Shown in pieces: positions 17,896 to 28,129 of a stretch of DNA of 48,258 nt. The stretch lies in NCBI GenBank assembly GCA_017882785.1, contig JADGOV010000010.1:1-48258 (forward strand). Direction: 5' to 3'. The stretch comes from Frankiaceae bacterium. GTDB lineage: Bacteria > Actinomycetota > Actinomycetes > JADGOV01. Each line of letters begins with the position of its first letter. Position 1 is the stretch's first letter. Below the pieces are notes generated by a model. The model saw nothing but the letters and a program-made list of their open reading frames with translations. It was not told where the DNA came from and made no database searches. The position numbers and the translations under genes were made by a program.

Positions 17896-19779
17896 ATGTC
17901 CGTATCGATGACTCCGGAACCAACCGCCGCGCCGGCTCCCGCCCAGGGGGTGCCCTACCCGGGTGAGTCGCTGGAGGTCCACGACTACGACGTCGTCGTC
18001 GTCGGCGCGGGCGGAGCCGGCCTGCGGGCCGCGATCGGCGCGCACGAGGCCGGCGCCAGGACGGCGATCGTCTGCAAGTCACTCCTCGGAAAGGCGCACA
18101 CGGTGATGGCCGAGGGCGGCATCGCCGCGTCGATGGCCAACGTGTATCCCGAGGACAACTGGCGGGTGCACTTCCGCGACACGATGCGCGGCGGCAAGAT
18201 GCTCAACCAGTGGCGGATGGCCCAGCTGCACGCGCAGGAGGCACCGGACCGTGTCTGGGAGCTCGAGGAGTGGGGTGCGCTGTTCGACCGGACGCCCGAG
18301 GGTCTGATCAGCCAGCGCGACTTCGGCGGCCACGCGTACGCGAGGTTGGCCCACGTCGGGGACCGGACCGGTCTGGAGATGATCCGCACGCTGCAGCAGC
18401 GGGCCGTCTCCCTCGGCATCGACGTCTACATGGAGTGCACGATCAGCCGCCTGCTCAAGGACGGCGAGGCCATCTCCGGTGCCGTCGGGTACCGGCGACA
18501 GAGCGGCCAGTTTGTGCTCTTCCGTGCCCCAGCAGTCGTGCTGGCCACCGGTGGCATCGGCCGGTCCTTCAAGGTGACCTCGAACTCCTGGGAGTACACC
18601 GGAGACGGGCACTCCCTGACCCTGTGGGCCGGTGGCTCGCTGGTCAACATGGAGTTCGTCCAGTTCCATCCGACAGGCATGGTCTGGCCGCCGTCGGTCA
18701 AGGGCATTCTCGTCACCGAGTCCGTCCGCGGCGACGGCGGGGTGCTGCGCAACTCCGAGGGCCGCCGCTTCATGTTCGACTACATTCCGGAGTTCTTCCG
18801 GGCGGAGACCGCCGAGAGCGAGGAGGAGGGCGACCGGTGGTACACGGACAAGAGGAAGAACCGGCGCCCACCGGAGCTGCTGCCGCGCGATGAGGTCGCC
18901 CGGGCGATCAACTCCGAGGTCAAGGCCGGTCGGGGCAGCCCGCACGGCGGGGTCTTCCTCGACATCGCCAGCCGTCGGGACGCGGAGTACATCCGCAAGC
19001 GGCTGCCCTCCATGTACCACCAGTTCAAGGAGCTGGCCGAGGTCGACATCACCGCCGAGGCGATGGAGGTCGGCCCGACCTGTCACTACGTGATGGGTGG
19101 CGTCGAGGTGGACCCCGACACCCAGGCCGCCGTGGGCGTGCCCGGACTGTACGCGGCCGGTGAGGTGGCCGGCGGCATGCACGGCGCCAATCGGCTGGGC
19201 GGCAACTCCCTCGGTGACCTGTTGGTCTTCGGCAAGCGGGCGGGCGACGCCGCCGCCAGCTACGTCAGCGGACTGGGCGGGCGGCCCGCTGTGGCCGACG
19301 CCGACGTGCACCGGGTGCTCCACGAGGCGTTGCTGCCCTTCGACCTGGCCGGCGCCAGCGGGGAGAAGAAGGTGGAGAACGCCTATGAGCTGCAGGTGGA
19401 GTTGCAGGAGACCATGCACGACCTGGTCGGCATCATCCGCACCCAGAGCGAGCTCGATCGGGCGCTGAAGGAGATCGCGGTGCTGAGGGGCCGGGTGCCC
19501 GACGCGGCAGTGCGGGGCGGACGGGTGTACAACCCCGGGTGGCACCTGGCGATGGACCTGCACTCGATGCTCACGGTGTCGGAGTGCATTGCCAAGGCGG
19601 CCCTGGAGCGTCGGGAGAGCCGAGGGGGGCACACCCGCGACGACTATCCGAAGACCGACCCGGAGTGGGGCACCCTGAACCTCATCGTGCGGTGGGACGG
19701 CCGGGAGGTCACCCTCGATCGGCAGCCGCTGCCGCAGATGCCCGCAGATCTGGCCGAGCTCTTCGAGGAGAAGCACTGA
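17896..19779 (+). CDS. sdhA: Succinate dehydrogenase/fumarate reductase flavoprotein subunit
   Basis: VVVVGAGGAGLRAAIGAHEAG, HTVMAEGGIAASMAN, EFVQFHPTGM, CHYVMGGVEV, GGMHGANRLGGNSLGDLLVFG. Confidence 0.96.
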   Translation: MSVSMTPEPTAAPAPAQGVPYPGESLEVHDYDVVVVGAGGAGLRAAIGAHEAGARTAIVCKSLLGKAHTVMAEGGIAASMANVYPEDNWRVHFRDTMRGGKMLNQWRMAQLHAQEAPDRVWELEEWGALFDRTPEGLISQRDFGGHAYARLAHVGDRTGLEMIRTLQQRAVSLGIDVYMECTISRLLKDGEAISGAVGYRRQSGQFVLFRAPAVVLATGGIGRSFKVTSNSWEYTGDGHSLTLWAGGSLVNMEFVQFHPTGMVWPPSVKGILVTESVRGDGGVLRNSEGRRFMFDYIPEFFRAETAESEEEGDRWYTDKRKNRRPPELLPRDEVARAINSEVKAGRGSPHGGVFLDIASRRDAEYIRKRLPSMYHQFKELAEVDITAEAMEVGPTCHYVMGGVEVDPDTQAAVGVPGLYAAGEVAGGMHGANRLGGNSLGDLLVFGKRAGDAAASYVSGLGGRPAVADADVHRVLHEALLPFDLAGASGEKKVENAYELQVELQETMHDLVGIIRTQSELDRALKEIAVLRGRVPDAAVRGGRVYNPGWHLAMDLHSMLTVSECIAKAALERRESRGGHTRDDYPKTDPEWGTLNLIVRWDGREVTLDRQPLPQMPADLAELFEEKH

Positions 19780-20543
19780 TGGGCTACGACCTGACACTGA
19801 AGCTCTGGCGGGGCGACGCCACGGGTGGTGACTTCGTGGAGTACGTGGTCCCGGTGGAGGAAGGCGAAGTCGTCCTCGACGCCATCCACACCGTGCAGCG
19901 GATGCACGCCGGTGACCTGTCGGTGCGGTGGAACTGCAAGGCCGGCAAGTGCGGGTCGTGTAGCGCCGAGATCGACGGCCGGCCGCGGCTGATGTGCATG
20001 ACCCGGCTGTCCTCGTTCGAGCGGGAAGCGACTATTACCGTGAACCCGCTGCGGACGTTCCCGGTGATCAGGGACCTGGTGACGGACGTCGCCTACAACT
20101 ATGAGAAGGCCAAGCAGGTGCCCGCCTTCGCGCCCGGGCCGCGGGAGAAGGACGGCACCCGGCGGATGGCCCAGGTCGACGTCGAGCGCTCGCAGGAGTT
20201 CCGCAAGTGCATCGAGTGCTTCCTGTGTCAGAACGTCTGTCACGTCATCCGCGACCACGAGGAGAACAAGAAGTCGTTCTCCGGGCCGCGGTTCCTCATC
20301 CGCCTCGCCGAGCTGGACATGCATCCGCTGGACACCCTGGATCGGCGGGACATCGCCACCGAGACCGCCGGCATCGGCATGTGCAACATCACCAAGTGCT
20401 GCACGGAGGTCTGCCCGGAGAACATCCACCTCACCGACAACGCGATCATCCCGCTCAAGGAGCGGGTGGTCGACCGCCGATATGACCCCATCGGCAAGCT
20501 CCTGGGCATCGGGCGACGCAAGCAGGGCGAGTCCCCGTCATGA
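19779..20543 (+). CDS. sdhB: Succinate dehydrogenase/fumarate reductase iron-sulfur subunit
   Basis: [55 protein letters not shown]. Confidence 0.95.
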   Translation: MGYDLTLKLWRGDATGGDFVEYVVPVEEGEVVLDAIHTVQRMHAGDLSVRWNCKAGKCGSCSAEIDGRPRLMCMTRLSSFEREATITVNPLRTFPVIRDLVTDVAYNYEKAKQVPAFAPGPREKDGTRRMAQVDVERSQEFRKCIECFLCQNVCHVIRDHEENKKSFSGPRFLIRLAELDMHPLDTLDRRDIATETAGIGMCNITKCCTEVCPENIHLTDNAIIPLKERVVDRRYDPIGKLLGIGRRKQGESPS

Positions 20544-22132
20544 CCCGTGAGTCGGAGTCGGGGCGGCCCATCGCGCCGGTCTACCGGCCGGGCGACCTTG
20601 CCGGATTCGACCCCGCGGTGCAGCTGGGGGAGCCGGGGGAGTTCCCGTTCACCCGCGGCGTGTATCCGAGCATGTTCACCGGCCGACCCTGGACGATGCG
20701 GCAGTACGCCGGCTTCGGCACCGCCCGGGAGTCCAACGAGCGCTACCATTCCCTGCTCGCCGCCGGCAGTACCGGTCTGTCGGTCGCTTTCGACCTGCCC
20801 ACGCAGATGGGCTACGACTCCGACGCGCCGATCGCCGCCGGGGAGATCGGCAAGGTCGGGGTAGCCATCGACTCGATCGATGACATGCGGCTGCTCTTCG
20901 ACGGCATCCCGTTGGACAAGGTGTCCACGTCGATGACCATCAACGCGCCGGCGGCCCTGCTGCTGCTGCTCTATCAACTCGTCGGCGAGGAGCAGGGCGT
21001 CGACCCGCGGCGGCTCACCGGGACCACCCAGAACGACGTCCTCAAGGAGTACATCGCCCGCGGCACCTACATCTTCCCGCCGCAGCCCTCGCTGCGGCTC
21101 ATCACCGACATCTTCCGGTACTGCAAGGCGGAGATTCCGCGCTGGAACACGATCTCCATCTCCGGTTACCACATGGGGGAAGCGGGGGCCACGCCCGTAC
21201 AAGAGATCGCCTTCACCATCGCCAACGGCATCGAGTACGTGCGGGCCGCGCTCTCGGCCGGGATGGACATCGACAGCTTCGCCCCCCGGCTGGCCTTCTT
21301 CTTCGTCAGCCGCACCACGCTGCTGGAGGAGGTGGCCAAGTTCCGCGCGGCCCGGCGGATCTGGGCGCACGTCATGCGGGAGGAGTTCGGCGCCAAGGAT
21401 CCGAAGTCGCTCATGCTGCGCTTCCACACCCAGACGGCCGGAGTGCAACTCACCGCCCAGCAGCCGGAGGTCAACCTCATCCGGGTCACCGTGCAGGCGC
21501 TTGCGGCGGTGTTCGGCGGCACGCAGTCGCTGCACACCAACTCCTACGACGAAGCCATCGCGCTCCCCTCGGAGAAGGCTGCCCGGCTGGCGGTGCGTAC
21601 CCAGCAGGTCCTGGCCAGCGAGACCGATCTGACCGCGACCGTGGACCCCTTCGCCGGCTCCTACGCGGTCGAGTCGCTGACCGACGACATCGAGGGTCGG
21701 GCGCGGGAGCTCATGGCCACCGTAGAGGACATGGGCGGCGCCGTCGCGGCCATCGAGCGCGGCTTCCAGAAGAACGAGATCGAAGGGGCGGCGTACCGCA
21801 TCACCCAGGGCATCGAGAGTGGCGAGCGGGTGGTGGTCGGGGTGAACGCGTACGTGCGGGAGGCCGACGAGCATTACGAGCCGCTCCGGGTCAATCCGGC
21901 CATCGAGGCCGAGCAGGCCGAGCGGCTGGCGACGCTGCGCCGGGACCGGGACAACGCCGAGGTCAACCGCGCCCTGGACGACCTGCGCAAAGCGGCCGAA
22001 GGGCCCTCCGGAGGTACGGACAACACGCTGTACCCGATGCGGGAGGCCCTGCGCGCCCGAGCGACGGTCGGTGAGGTCTGCGACGCGCTGCGGGAGATCT
22101 GGGGCGTGTATCGGCCCGCCGACGCGATGTGA
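20540..22132 (+). CDS. Methylmalonyl-CoA mutase family, catalytic (large) subunit only
   Basis: [86 protein letters not shown]; no C-terminal B12-binding DxHxxG domain. Confidence 0.92.
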   Translation: MTRESESGRPIAPVYRPGDLAGFDPAVQLGEPGEFPFTRGVYPSMFTGRPWTMRQYAGFGTARESNERYHSLLAAGSTGLSVAFDLPTQMGYDSDAPIAAGEIGKVGVAIDSIDDMRLLFDGIPLDKVSTSMTINAPAALLLLLYQLVGEEQGVDPRRLTGTTQNDVLKEYIARGTYIFPPQPSLRLITDIFRYCKAEIPRWNTISISGYHMGEAGATPVQEIAFTIANGIEYVRAALSAGMDIDSFAPRLAFFFVSRTTLLEEVAKFRAARRIWAHVMREEFGAKDPKSLMLRFHTQTAGVQLTAQQPEVNLIRVTVQALAAVFGGTQSLHTNSYDEAIALPSEKAARLAVRTQQVLASETDLTATVDPFAGSYAVESLTDDIEGRARELMATVEDMGGAVAAIERGFQKNEIEGAAYRITQGIESGERVVVGVNAYVREADEHYEPLRVNPAIEAEQAERLATLRRDRDNAEVNRALDDLRKAAEGPSGGTDNTLYPMREALRARATVGEVCDALREIWGVYRPADAM

Positions 22133-22217
22133 GGGTGCCCGGCGGGTCCCGCTTGGGTGGCCGGGGGTTCGCGCGGCCGACTTGACTGCCGGCCGCCGGC
22201 GCGGGTGTTGGGAGGCA

Positions 22218-22282
22218 AGCGGGGTGCGTGGGGTGGCGCGGCGATAGCGTCGCGAGCGGGGTGCGTGGGGTGGCGCGGCGAT
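22218..22282. repeat. Two identical 28-bp direct repeats (period 37 bp)
   Basis: agcggggtgcgtggggtggcgcggcgat at 22218-22245 and 22255-22282. Confidence 0.9.
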
Positions 22283-22340
22283 CATGCTGGAAGGGTCGTT
22301 TCGCAGCGTAGCCCAACGTGCTTTTCAGCATGATCGGCGC
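22275..22340. repeat. Long inverted repeat (about 15-bp arms, 36-nt loop)
   Basis: gcggcgatcatgctg (22275-22289) vs cagcatgatcggcgc (22326-22340): 14/15 complementary. Confidence 0.75.
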
Positions 22341-22363
22341 GGCCGGCGCCTGCCCGCGCGGAA

Positions 22364-23533
22364 GTGGTCTCCCGCCAGCTTGCCCCAGCGGACACTGGAC
22401 CGGTGTCGAAGGCAGGGGCGTCCGGGTGGCGATGGTGGTTGTTCGCCCTTGTGCCGGTCCTCCTCCTCCTCACCTGTGGGCTGGTGGCCGATGCCGGTCC
22501 CCGGCTGACCGGTCCCGCCGTGGCGTCGTCGGTCCGGACCATCTCCGTGCCCGACAGGGGCCATAGCCGGAAGGTGCTGGTCTACCGGCCACCGGTGCCT
22601 GACAATGTCACGTTGCCGGTGGTGTACTTCTTGCACGGAGTGCCCGGCAGTCCCGATGACGCCGTCACCGGTGGCGTCGTGGCCGAGGCCGCACGGCTTG
22701 CCGATGCCGGACGTCCCTTCGTGGTGGCTGCGCCGGACGGCAACGGCACCCGGTCCGACACCGAATGGGCGGACTCCCGCGACGGCCGGGATCGGCTGGA
22801 GAGCTTCGTCGTCGGGCCGCTCATCGCCGCGGTGGAGCGAACGAACAGGCGACCCGCGGAACGACGCGCGCTGGTCGGCTTCTCCATGGGCGGGTACGGC
22901 GCAGCGAACATCGCGCTGCACCATCCGATGCTCTACGGCGGCTTCGCCTCGGTCAGCGGTTACTTCACGGTCGACGACCCGGACGGCGTCTTCGGTGGGG
23001 ATCCGGCGGTCGAGCGGGCCAACAGCCCGGATCAGCACACTTCCGACTGGGGTGGGCACTGGGCGGTGCTCGTGGAGGGCTCCTCCGATCGGCTGCACCT
23101 GGTCCGCGGTGAGGCGCCGCGGATGGCCGGCCTGCTGCGGGCCGCCGGCGCTGCGGTGACGCTGCGCGTGGTGTCAGGCGGCCACGACATCGGCCTCGTC
23201 AGCTACGCCCTGCCACTGGTCCTGGACAAGCTGCCGCCGTACCGCGAGCCGAGCAGCCGGCCCTACAAGCCGGGGAGCAGCCCGCGCAGCAGCGCGCCCA
23301 TCCGCTCGGCAGCCGCATCCCCGGCGACGATCACCTCGGAGTGGCTCAGTGGCGCGCCGGTCACCCCGGCCGCCAGGTTGGTGACCAGGGAGACCGCCAG
23401 CACTTCGGCGCCGGCGGCGCGGGCGGCGATGGCCTCCAGCACGGTGGACATGCCGACGAGATCGGCGCCGAGTGTCCGCAGCATGGCGATCTCCGCGGGC
23501 GTCTCGAACTGTGGGCCCGGCATGCCGGCGTAG
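22364..23533 (+). CDS. Alpha/beta hydrolase, esterase D/antigen-85-like; ORF extends antisense into PNP gene
   Basis: TM segment [34 protein letters not shown]; nucleophile elbow [16 protein letters not shown]; His region SGGHDIGLV. True C-terminus uncertain after ~23262. Confidence 0.8.
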   Translation: MVSRQLAPADTGPVSKAGASGWRWWLFALVPVLLLLTCGLVADAGPRLTGPAVASSVRTISVPDRGHSRKVLVYRPPVPDNVTLPVVYFLHGVPGSPDDAVTGGVVAEAARLADAGRPFVVAAPDGNGTRSDTEWADSRDGRDRLESFVVGPLIAAVERTNRRPAERRALVGFSMGGYGAANIALHHPMLYGGFASVSGYFTVDDPDGVFGGDPAVERANSPDQHTSDWGGHWAVLVEGSSDRLHLVRGEAPRMAGLLRAAGAAVTLRVVSGGHDIGLVSYALPLVLDKLPPYREPSSRPYKPGSSPRSSAPIRSAAASPATITSEWLSGAPVTPAARLVTRETASTSAPAARAAMASSTVDMPTRSAPSVRSMAISAGVSNCGPGMPA

Positions 23534-24078
23534 ACGCCGTCGCGCAGCGTGGGGTCCAGCCGCCCTGCCAGCCGGCGGAGGCGGGCGGAATACAGGTCGG
23601 TGAGATCGACGAACTCGGCGCCGGCCAGGGGGGAGCGCCAGGTGAGGTTGAGGTGGTCGCGGACCAGTACCGGCTGCCCGACGGCCAGGCTCGGGTCCAC
23701 CGCGCCGGCGGCATTGGTCAGGACCACGACCCGGCAGCCGGCGGCGACGGCCGTACGCACGCCGTGCACCACCGCGGCCGCGTCGCCGCCTTCGTAGAGG
23801 TGCGTACGGCCCAGCTGCACCAGCACCCGGACGCCGTCGAGGTCCACCGAGCGCAGCACACCGGCGTGCCCGATCGCGGCAGGTGGTCGAAAGCCCGGCA
23901 GGTCGGTGGCCGGGAACTGCGCTCTTGCCGGTCCCAGCAGCTCCGCGACCGGCATCCACCCCGATCCCAACACGACCGCCACGTCGTGCCGGCTCTGCCC
24001 GGTGCGATCCGCGAGCTGCGCAGCTGCGGCCCTGGCCAGCTCCGCTGGATCCCCCGGCGACCCGGGGGGGCAATCCAT
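23263..24078 (-). CDS. Purine nucleoside phosphorylase
   Basis: [97 protein letters not shown]. Confidence 0.94.
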   Translation of the reverse strand: MDCPPGSPGDPAELARAAAAQLADRTGQSRHDVAVVLGSGWMPVAELLGPARAQFPATDLPGFRPPAAIGHAGVLRSVDLDGVRVLVQLGRTHLYEGGDAAAVVHGVRTAVAAGCRVVVLTNAAGAVDPSLAVGQPVLVRDHLNLTWRSPLAGAEFVDLTDLYSARLRRLAGRLDPTLRDGVYAGMPGPQFETPAEIAMLRTLGADLVGMSTVLEAIAARAAGAEVLAVSLVTNLAAGVTGAPLSHSEVIVAGDAAAERMGALLRGLLPGL

Positions 24079-24179
24079 CACGAACCGTGACCTTACCCGG
24101 CGCCCGGGTACAGTCGGCCCGGGTAGGTGTCGCGGTCCCACGGCGTTGCCAGACTGACTGCCGCGAGAAAATCGGAGGC

Positions 24180-25364
24180 ATGGTGGAGATTCCGTTCACG
24201 TCGTCGCCGCGGTCGAGCCTCGGCGTCGAGTGGGAGCTCGAGCTGATCGACACCGGGACCCGGGAGTTGCACAGTGCGGCCAGCGACATCCTCGGCGAGA
24301 TCAGCGCCCCCCATGGTGGCGAGCACCCGAAGGCCAAGAACGAGCTGCTGGAGAGTTGTATCGAGATCATCACCGGCGTCTGCCAGACAGTGCGGGAGGC
24401 GACCGAGGACCTGGCTGAGACCCTCGCCGAGGTCAGCGCCGCCGCCGAGCGCCGGGGGCTCGCGGTGATGTGTTCCGGTAGCCACCCGTTCAGTGACTGG
24501 GCCGACCAGACCATCAGCCCCAACCCGCGGTACGCCGCCCTGATAGAGCGCTGCCAGTGGATCGCCCGGCAGCTGCAGATCTTCGGCGTCCACGTGCACA
24601 TCGGCATCCGGGCGCCGGAGAAGGCGATCCCCATCGTCAACGCGCTCACTGCCTACATTCCGCACTTCCTGGCGATCTCGGCCTCCTCGCCCTATTGGAT
24701 CGGTACGGACACCGGGCTGGCCTCCAGCCGGAGCAAGGTCTTCGAGGGGTTGCCCACCGCCGGACTGCCGTACCAGATGTCGGGCTGGACGCAATTCGAG
24801 GACTTCATGGAGACCTTGATATCGGCGAAGACCATCGAGTCGATCCGCGAGGTGTGGTGGGACATCCGCCCGCATCCGACGTTCGGCACGGTCGAGCTGC
24901 GGATCTGTGACGGCCTGCCTACGCTGTACGAGATCGGTATGGTCGCTGCGTTGAGCCAGTGTCTGGTCGAGACGTTCAACACCCAGCTCGACCGGGGCTA
25001 CATCCTTCCGACTCCGAAGGGCTGGGTGCTGCGGGAGAACAAGTGGCGCGCCGCGCGGTACGGCTTGGACGCGGAGGTCATCTTGGACGACCGGGGCGGC
25101 ACCACCCCGCTGCGGGACGCGATGCGTGAGCTCGTCGACGACCTCGGCCCGGTGTCGGAACGGCTCGGCTGCGCCGAGGAGCTGGTCCGCATCGACGATG
25201 TCATGACCGGCGGCGCCAGCTATCAGCGCCAGCGAGCCGTTGCCGCGGCGCACGACGGGGATCTGACGGCCGTGGTCGACGCGCTGATCGCCGAGATGCG
25301 GGGCGGTCGGCCGCAGGCGATGCCGAGTACGAGCCGTTCGGCGCAGCCCCTACCGGCGCCATGA
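24180..25364 (+). CDS. Carboxylate-amine ligase / glutamate-cysteine ligase GCS2 (YbdK-like)
   Basis: [69 protein letters not shown]. Confidence 0.92.
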   Translation: MVEIPFTSSPRSSLGVEWELELIDTGTRELHSAASDILGEISAPHGGEHPKAKNELLESCIEIITGVCQTVREATEDLAETLAEVSAAAERRGLAVMCSGSHPFSDWADQTISPNPRYAALIERCQWIARQLQIFGVHVHIGIRAPEKAIPIVNALTAYIPHFLAISASSPYWIGTDTGLASSRSKVFEGLPTAGLPYQMSGWTQFEDFMETLISAKTIESIREVWWDIRPHPTFGTVELRICDGLPTLYEIGMVAALSQCLVETFNTQLDRGYILPTPKGWVLRENKWRAARYGLDAEVILDDRGGTTPLRDAMRELVDDLGPVSERLGCAEELVRIDDVMTGGASYQRQRAVAAAHDGDLTAVVDALIAEMRGGRPQAMPSTSRSAQPLPAP

Positions 25365-26581
25365 CGGAGTCGCTCGTGACGTGGTTGGGCACCTGGCTCG
25401 GTCGGCACGAATCTCGCCTGATCGGGCTGCGCCGACATCTGCACGCCCACCCCGAGCTGGCCTACGCCGAGCGCGACACCACGAAGCTGATCTGTCGCCA
25501 GCTCGAGGACGCCGGCCTCGCGCCGAAGGTGCTGCCGGTCGGTACCGGACTGGTCTGTGACGTCGGGCCGGGAGAGCAGCCGGCGGTCGGGTTGCGGGCG
25601 GATCTGGATGCGCTGCCGCTCAGTGATGAGAAGGACGTCCCCTACCGGTCCAGGGTCTCGGGTGTCTCGCATGCCTGTGGCCACGATGTGCACACGACCT
25701 GCCTCCTCGGCGCTGCCCTCGCGTTGGCCGATCTGGACCGGGAAGGCCGACTGCCCGGTCGGGTACGGCTGGTCTTCCAGCCCGCGGAGGAGTCGGTGCC
25801 GGGCGGAGCCCTCGACGTCATCGCCGCGGGCGGGCTGGAGGGTGTCCGGGCCATGTTCGCCTTGCACTGCGACCCGAAGGTCCCCGTCGGCCAGGTCGGT
25901 CTCAAGGAGGGCGCGATCACCTCGGCCTGCGACGCGGTCTCGGTCCGCCTCGTCGGCGAGGGAGGACACACCGCCCGTCCACACCTCACCTCCGACCTGG
26001 TCTACGCACTCGGTGACGTCATCACCCGGGTGCCGGCACTGTTGTCCCGGCGGGTCGACCCTCGCGCCGGCCTCAGTCTGGTGTGGGGCCGGGTGACCGC
26101 CGGTGCCACCCACAACGTGATCCCGCAGTCCGGCAGCGCCGCCGGCACCGTGCGCACCCTGGACCGGGACGCCTGGCACGAGGCGCCGGCGCTTGTCCAG
26201 GGCCTCATCGATACCGTGCTCGCGCCCTACAAGTTGGGCGTCGACGTGGAGTACCGCCGCGGCCTGCCGCCGGTGATGAACGCGCCGGACAGCACCGCGC
26301 TGATGGCTGCGGCCACCGTGGCCGTCCTCGGCCCGGACTCTGTCGTGCCGACGGAGCAGAGCCTGGGAGGTGAGGACTTCGCCTGGTACGCCGAGCAGGT
26401 GCCGGCAGCGCTGGCTCGCCTCGGTGTCCGGGCCCCGGGGGACACGCGCGTGCTGGATATCCACCGGGGCACCTTCGACGTCGACGAGCGGGCGGTGGGC
26501 TGCGGGGTCAGGGTTCTTCTCGCCACCGCTCTGGCTGCCCTGGAGCAGCCCGTCGATCAGTGGGCGACGTACCAGCCGTAG
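25361..26581 (+). CDS. M20 family amidohydrolase/peptidase
   Basis: LRRHLHAHPELAYAE, VGLRADLDALPL, SHACGHDVHTTCLLGAA, VFQPAEESVPGGALDVI, SLGGEDFAWYAEQVPA. Confidence 0.93.
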   Translation: MTESLVTWLGTWLGRHESRLIGLRRHLHAHPELAYAERDTTKLICRQLEDAGLAPKVLPVGTGLVCDVGPGEQPAVGLRADLDALPLSDEKDVPYRSRVSGVSHACGHDVHTTCLLGAALALADLDREGRLPGRVRLVFQPAEESVPGGALDVIAAGGLEGVRAMFALHCDPKVPVGQVGLKEGAITSACDAVSVRLVGEGGHTARPHLTSDLVYALGDVITRVPALLSRRVDPRAGLSLVWGRVTAGATHNVIPQSGSAAGTVRTLDRDAWHEAPALVQGLIDTVLAPYKLGVDVEYRRGLPPVMNAPDSTALMAAATVAVLGPDSVVPTEQSLGGEDFAWYAEQVPAALARLGVRAPGDTRVLDIHRGTFDVDERAVGCGVRVLLATALAALEQPVDQWATYQP

Positions 26582-27813
26582 CTCTCGGAGTGCTGCCACG
26601 CGACGCACGGACTGCCGTACCGATCTCGGATGTAACCGAGTCCCCAGCGGATCTGGGTCGCCGGATTGGTCCGCCAGTCTGCTCCCGCGCTGGCCATCTT
26701 CTCCCCCGGCAGAGCCTGCGGGATGCCGTACGCGCCGGATGAGGGGTTCTGGGCGAGCGGGTTCCACCCACTTTCCCTGGTGAACAGCGAGTCCAGGCAG
26801 GACCACTGCGCGGCGGTGCCCCAGCCGAACTCGGCGAGCATCTGCTGACCGATCGCCCGCGGCGATGTGGGTGGCGGCGGCACTACCGAGTCCTTCAGCC
26901 AGGCCTCGGAGTCCAGCCCGGTGACGAACACCGCCAGGCTGCCCGAGGTCGGGGCCACCACGGTGGGGTTGGACGTCGAGGCGCCGCCGACCCGCTCCCA
27001 GCCGGACCAGGCGTTGCGCCAACTCATGTGCCAGACCGCATGGTCGGTGCTCAGGGTCACCACGTCGAGCCGGCCGTCGCCGTCGGATGTTGCATCCAGG
27101 CCGCTGGCCAACGCTCCACTCATCCGGATCCAACTGCTCCACTGTCCGCCGGAGTACAGTCTGTGCCACATCCGGTTGTCCATTCCGCGGACGAAGGTGT
27201 CCAGTCGGCCGGGCCCCCACGCCACTGCCGCCGGGTCGGCGTTGATGATGCCGCCGAGGCTCTGCCAGGAGTGCCACATTCGGCCGTCGAAGGACCGCAG
27301 GAACAGGGCGTTGTTGCGGCCCCGCACGACGAGATTGATCCACCCGCTGCCCGGGCTCGCGACGTCCGGTGAGCCGTAGATGTCGCCGCCGACCGAGCGC
27401 CAGGGCTGCCAGCCGTGGTCGTAGGTGCGCTGGTAGACAGCGCCGTTGGTGCCACGGGCGAACACGTCATACCGACCCGGCGATGGTGAGATCGCTGCCG
27501 GATCGGAGGTGAGCGTTCCGCCCAGGTCCTCCCAGGCACTCCACGAGCCGCTGAAGTACTTGTGGAAGATGGCTCCGTTCGTGCCGCGGACGAACAGGTC
27601 GCGCCGGCCACGGCCGTCACTCGTGGCGTCCGGCCCACCGACAATGGCCCCGCCGACCTCCTGCCAGGCGGTCCACGTCGTCGCGGCGGCCGGTGTCACC
27701 GGTGCCAGGCCGACGGCGAGGGCGGTCACCAAGCCGGCGCACAGCAGCGCCCGCGTGGGTCGTCGGCCGGGTGTTCGGGCAGGGGGCAGCCTTCGTCCAC
27801 GGGGGAACCGCAT
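26557..27813 (-). CDS. Secreted beta-propeller (PLL-like lectin) + lytic transglycosylase-like fusion
   Basis: Signal peptide; repeated W-x-x-W..GG..DP/DxxSxGxGRxDxFVRGxxxAxxH units; C-terminal FTRESGWNPLAQNPSSGAYGIPQALPGEKM...RWGLGYIRDRYGSPCVAWQHSESYGWY. Confidence 0.88.
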   Translation of the reverse strand: MRFPRGRRLPPARTPGRRPTRALLCAGLVTALAVGLAPVTPAAATTWTAWQEVGGAIVGGPDATSDGRGRRDLFVRGTNGAIFHKYFSGSWSAWEDLGGTLTSDPAAISPSPGRYDVFARGTNGAVYQRTYDHGWQPWRSVGGDIYGSPDVASPGSGWINLVVRGRNNALFLRSFDGRMWHSWQSLGGIINADPAAVAWGPGRLDTFVRGMDNRMWHRLYSGGQWSSWIRMSGALASGLDATSDGDGRLDVVTLSTDHAVWHMSWRNAWSGWERVGGASTSNPTVVAPTSGSLAVFVTGLDSEAWLKDSVVPPPPTSPRAIGQQMLAEFGWGTAAQWSCLDSLFTRESGWNPLAQNPSSGAYGIPQALPGEKMASAGADWRTNPATQIRWGLGYIRDRYGSPCVAWQHSESYGWYVAH

Positions 27814-27831
27814 GCGGGAGACTCCTTCTCA

Positions 27832-27980
27832 TCGCCCGCCTACCGGGTTAGCTGACGGGTTCGGACGAGAAGGTCGCCCTATTGCGGCGGTTTCTTGAGA
27901 GCCGCTGCAGATTCACCCCTGAGAAAACCCTGGTTCCCCGGCTTGGTCACCCGAACGGGTGTATCAATTCGGCGGTGTCC
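27832..27980 (-). promoter_or_regulatory. ydaO/yuaA-type c-di-AMP riboswitch
   Basis: Minus-strand leader: CGCCGAATTGATACACCCGTTCGGGTGACCAAGCCGGGGAACCAGGGTTTTCTCAGGGGTGAATCTGCAGCGGC...TAGGGCGACCTTCTCGTCCGAACCCGTCAGCTAACCCGGTAGGCGG, followed by GAAGGAG and ATG; matches characteristic blocks of the actinobacterial ydaO motif. Confidence 0.9.
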
Positions 27981-28129
27981 CGCGGCCCCACGGCGGTGAG
28001 GCAGGTCACGGGACGATGTCGAGCACGTTGCGTTTCGCCAACGATGTCCGTCAAGGCAAGATCGAATGGGGGAGTTTCTACCCGTCTCGGCCAAAGTCGG
28101 CGATTCGCCTCGTGGCCAAGGGACGAAAC

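Noticed and set aside
18079-19797. 572-aa minus-strand ORF opposite sdhA
   Set aside because: Antisense to a clear sdhA; His/Gly/Val-rich low-complexity composition typical of high-GC antisense frames; no domain motifs.
20240-22285. 681-aa minus-strand ORF opposite the mutase
   Set aside because: Antisense to conserved coding sequence; composition artefact.
25223-27343. 706-aa minus-strand ORF
   Set aside because: Antisense to the M20 gene and out of frame with the lectin gene; artefact of GC-rich frames.
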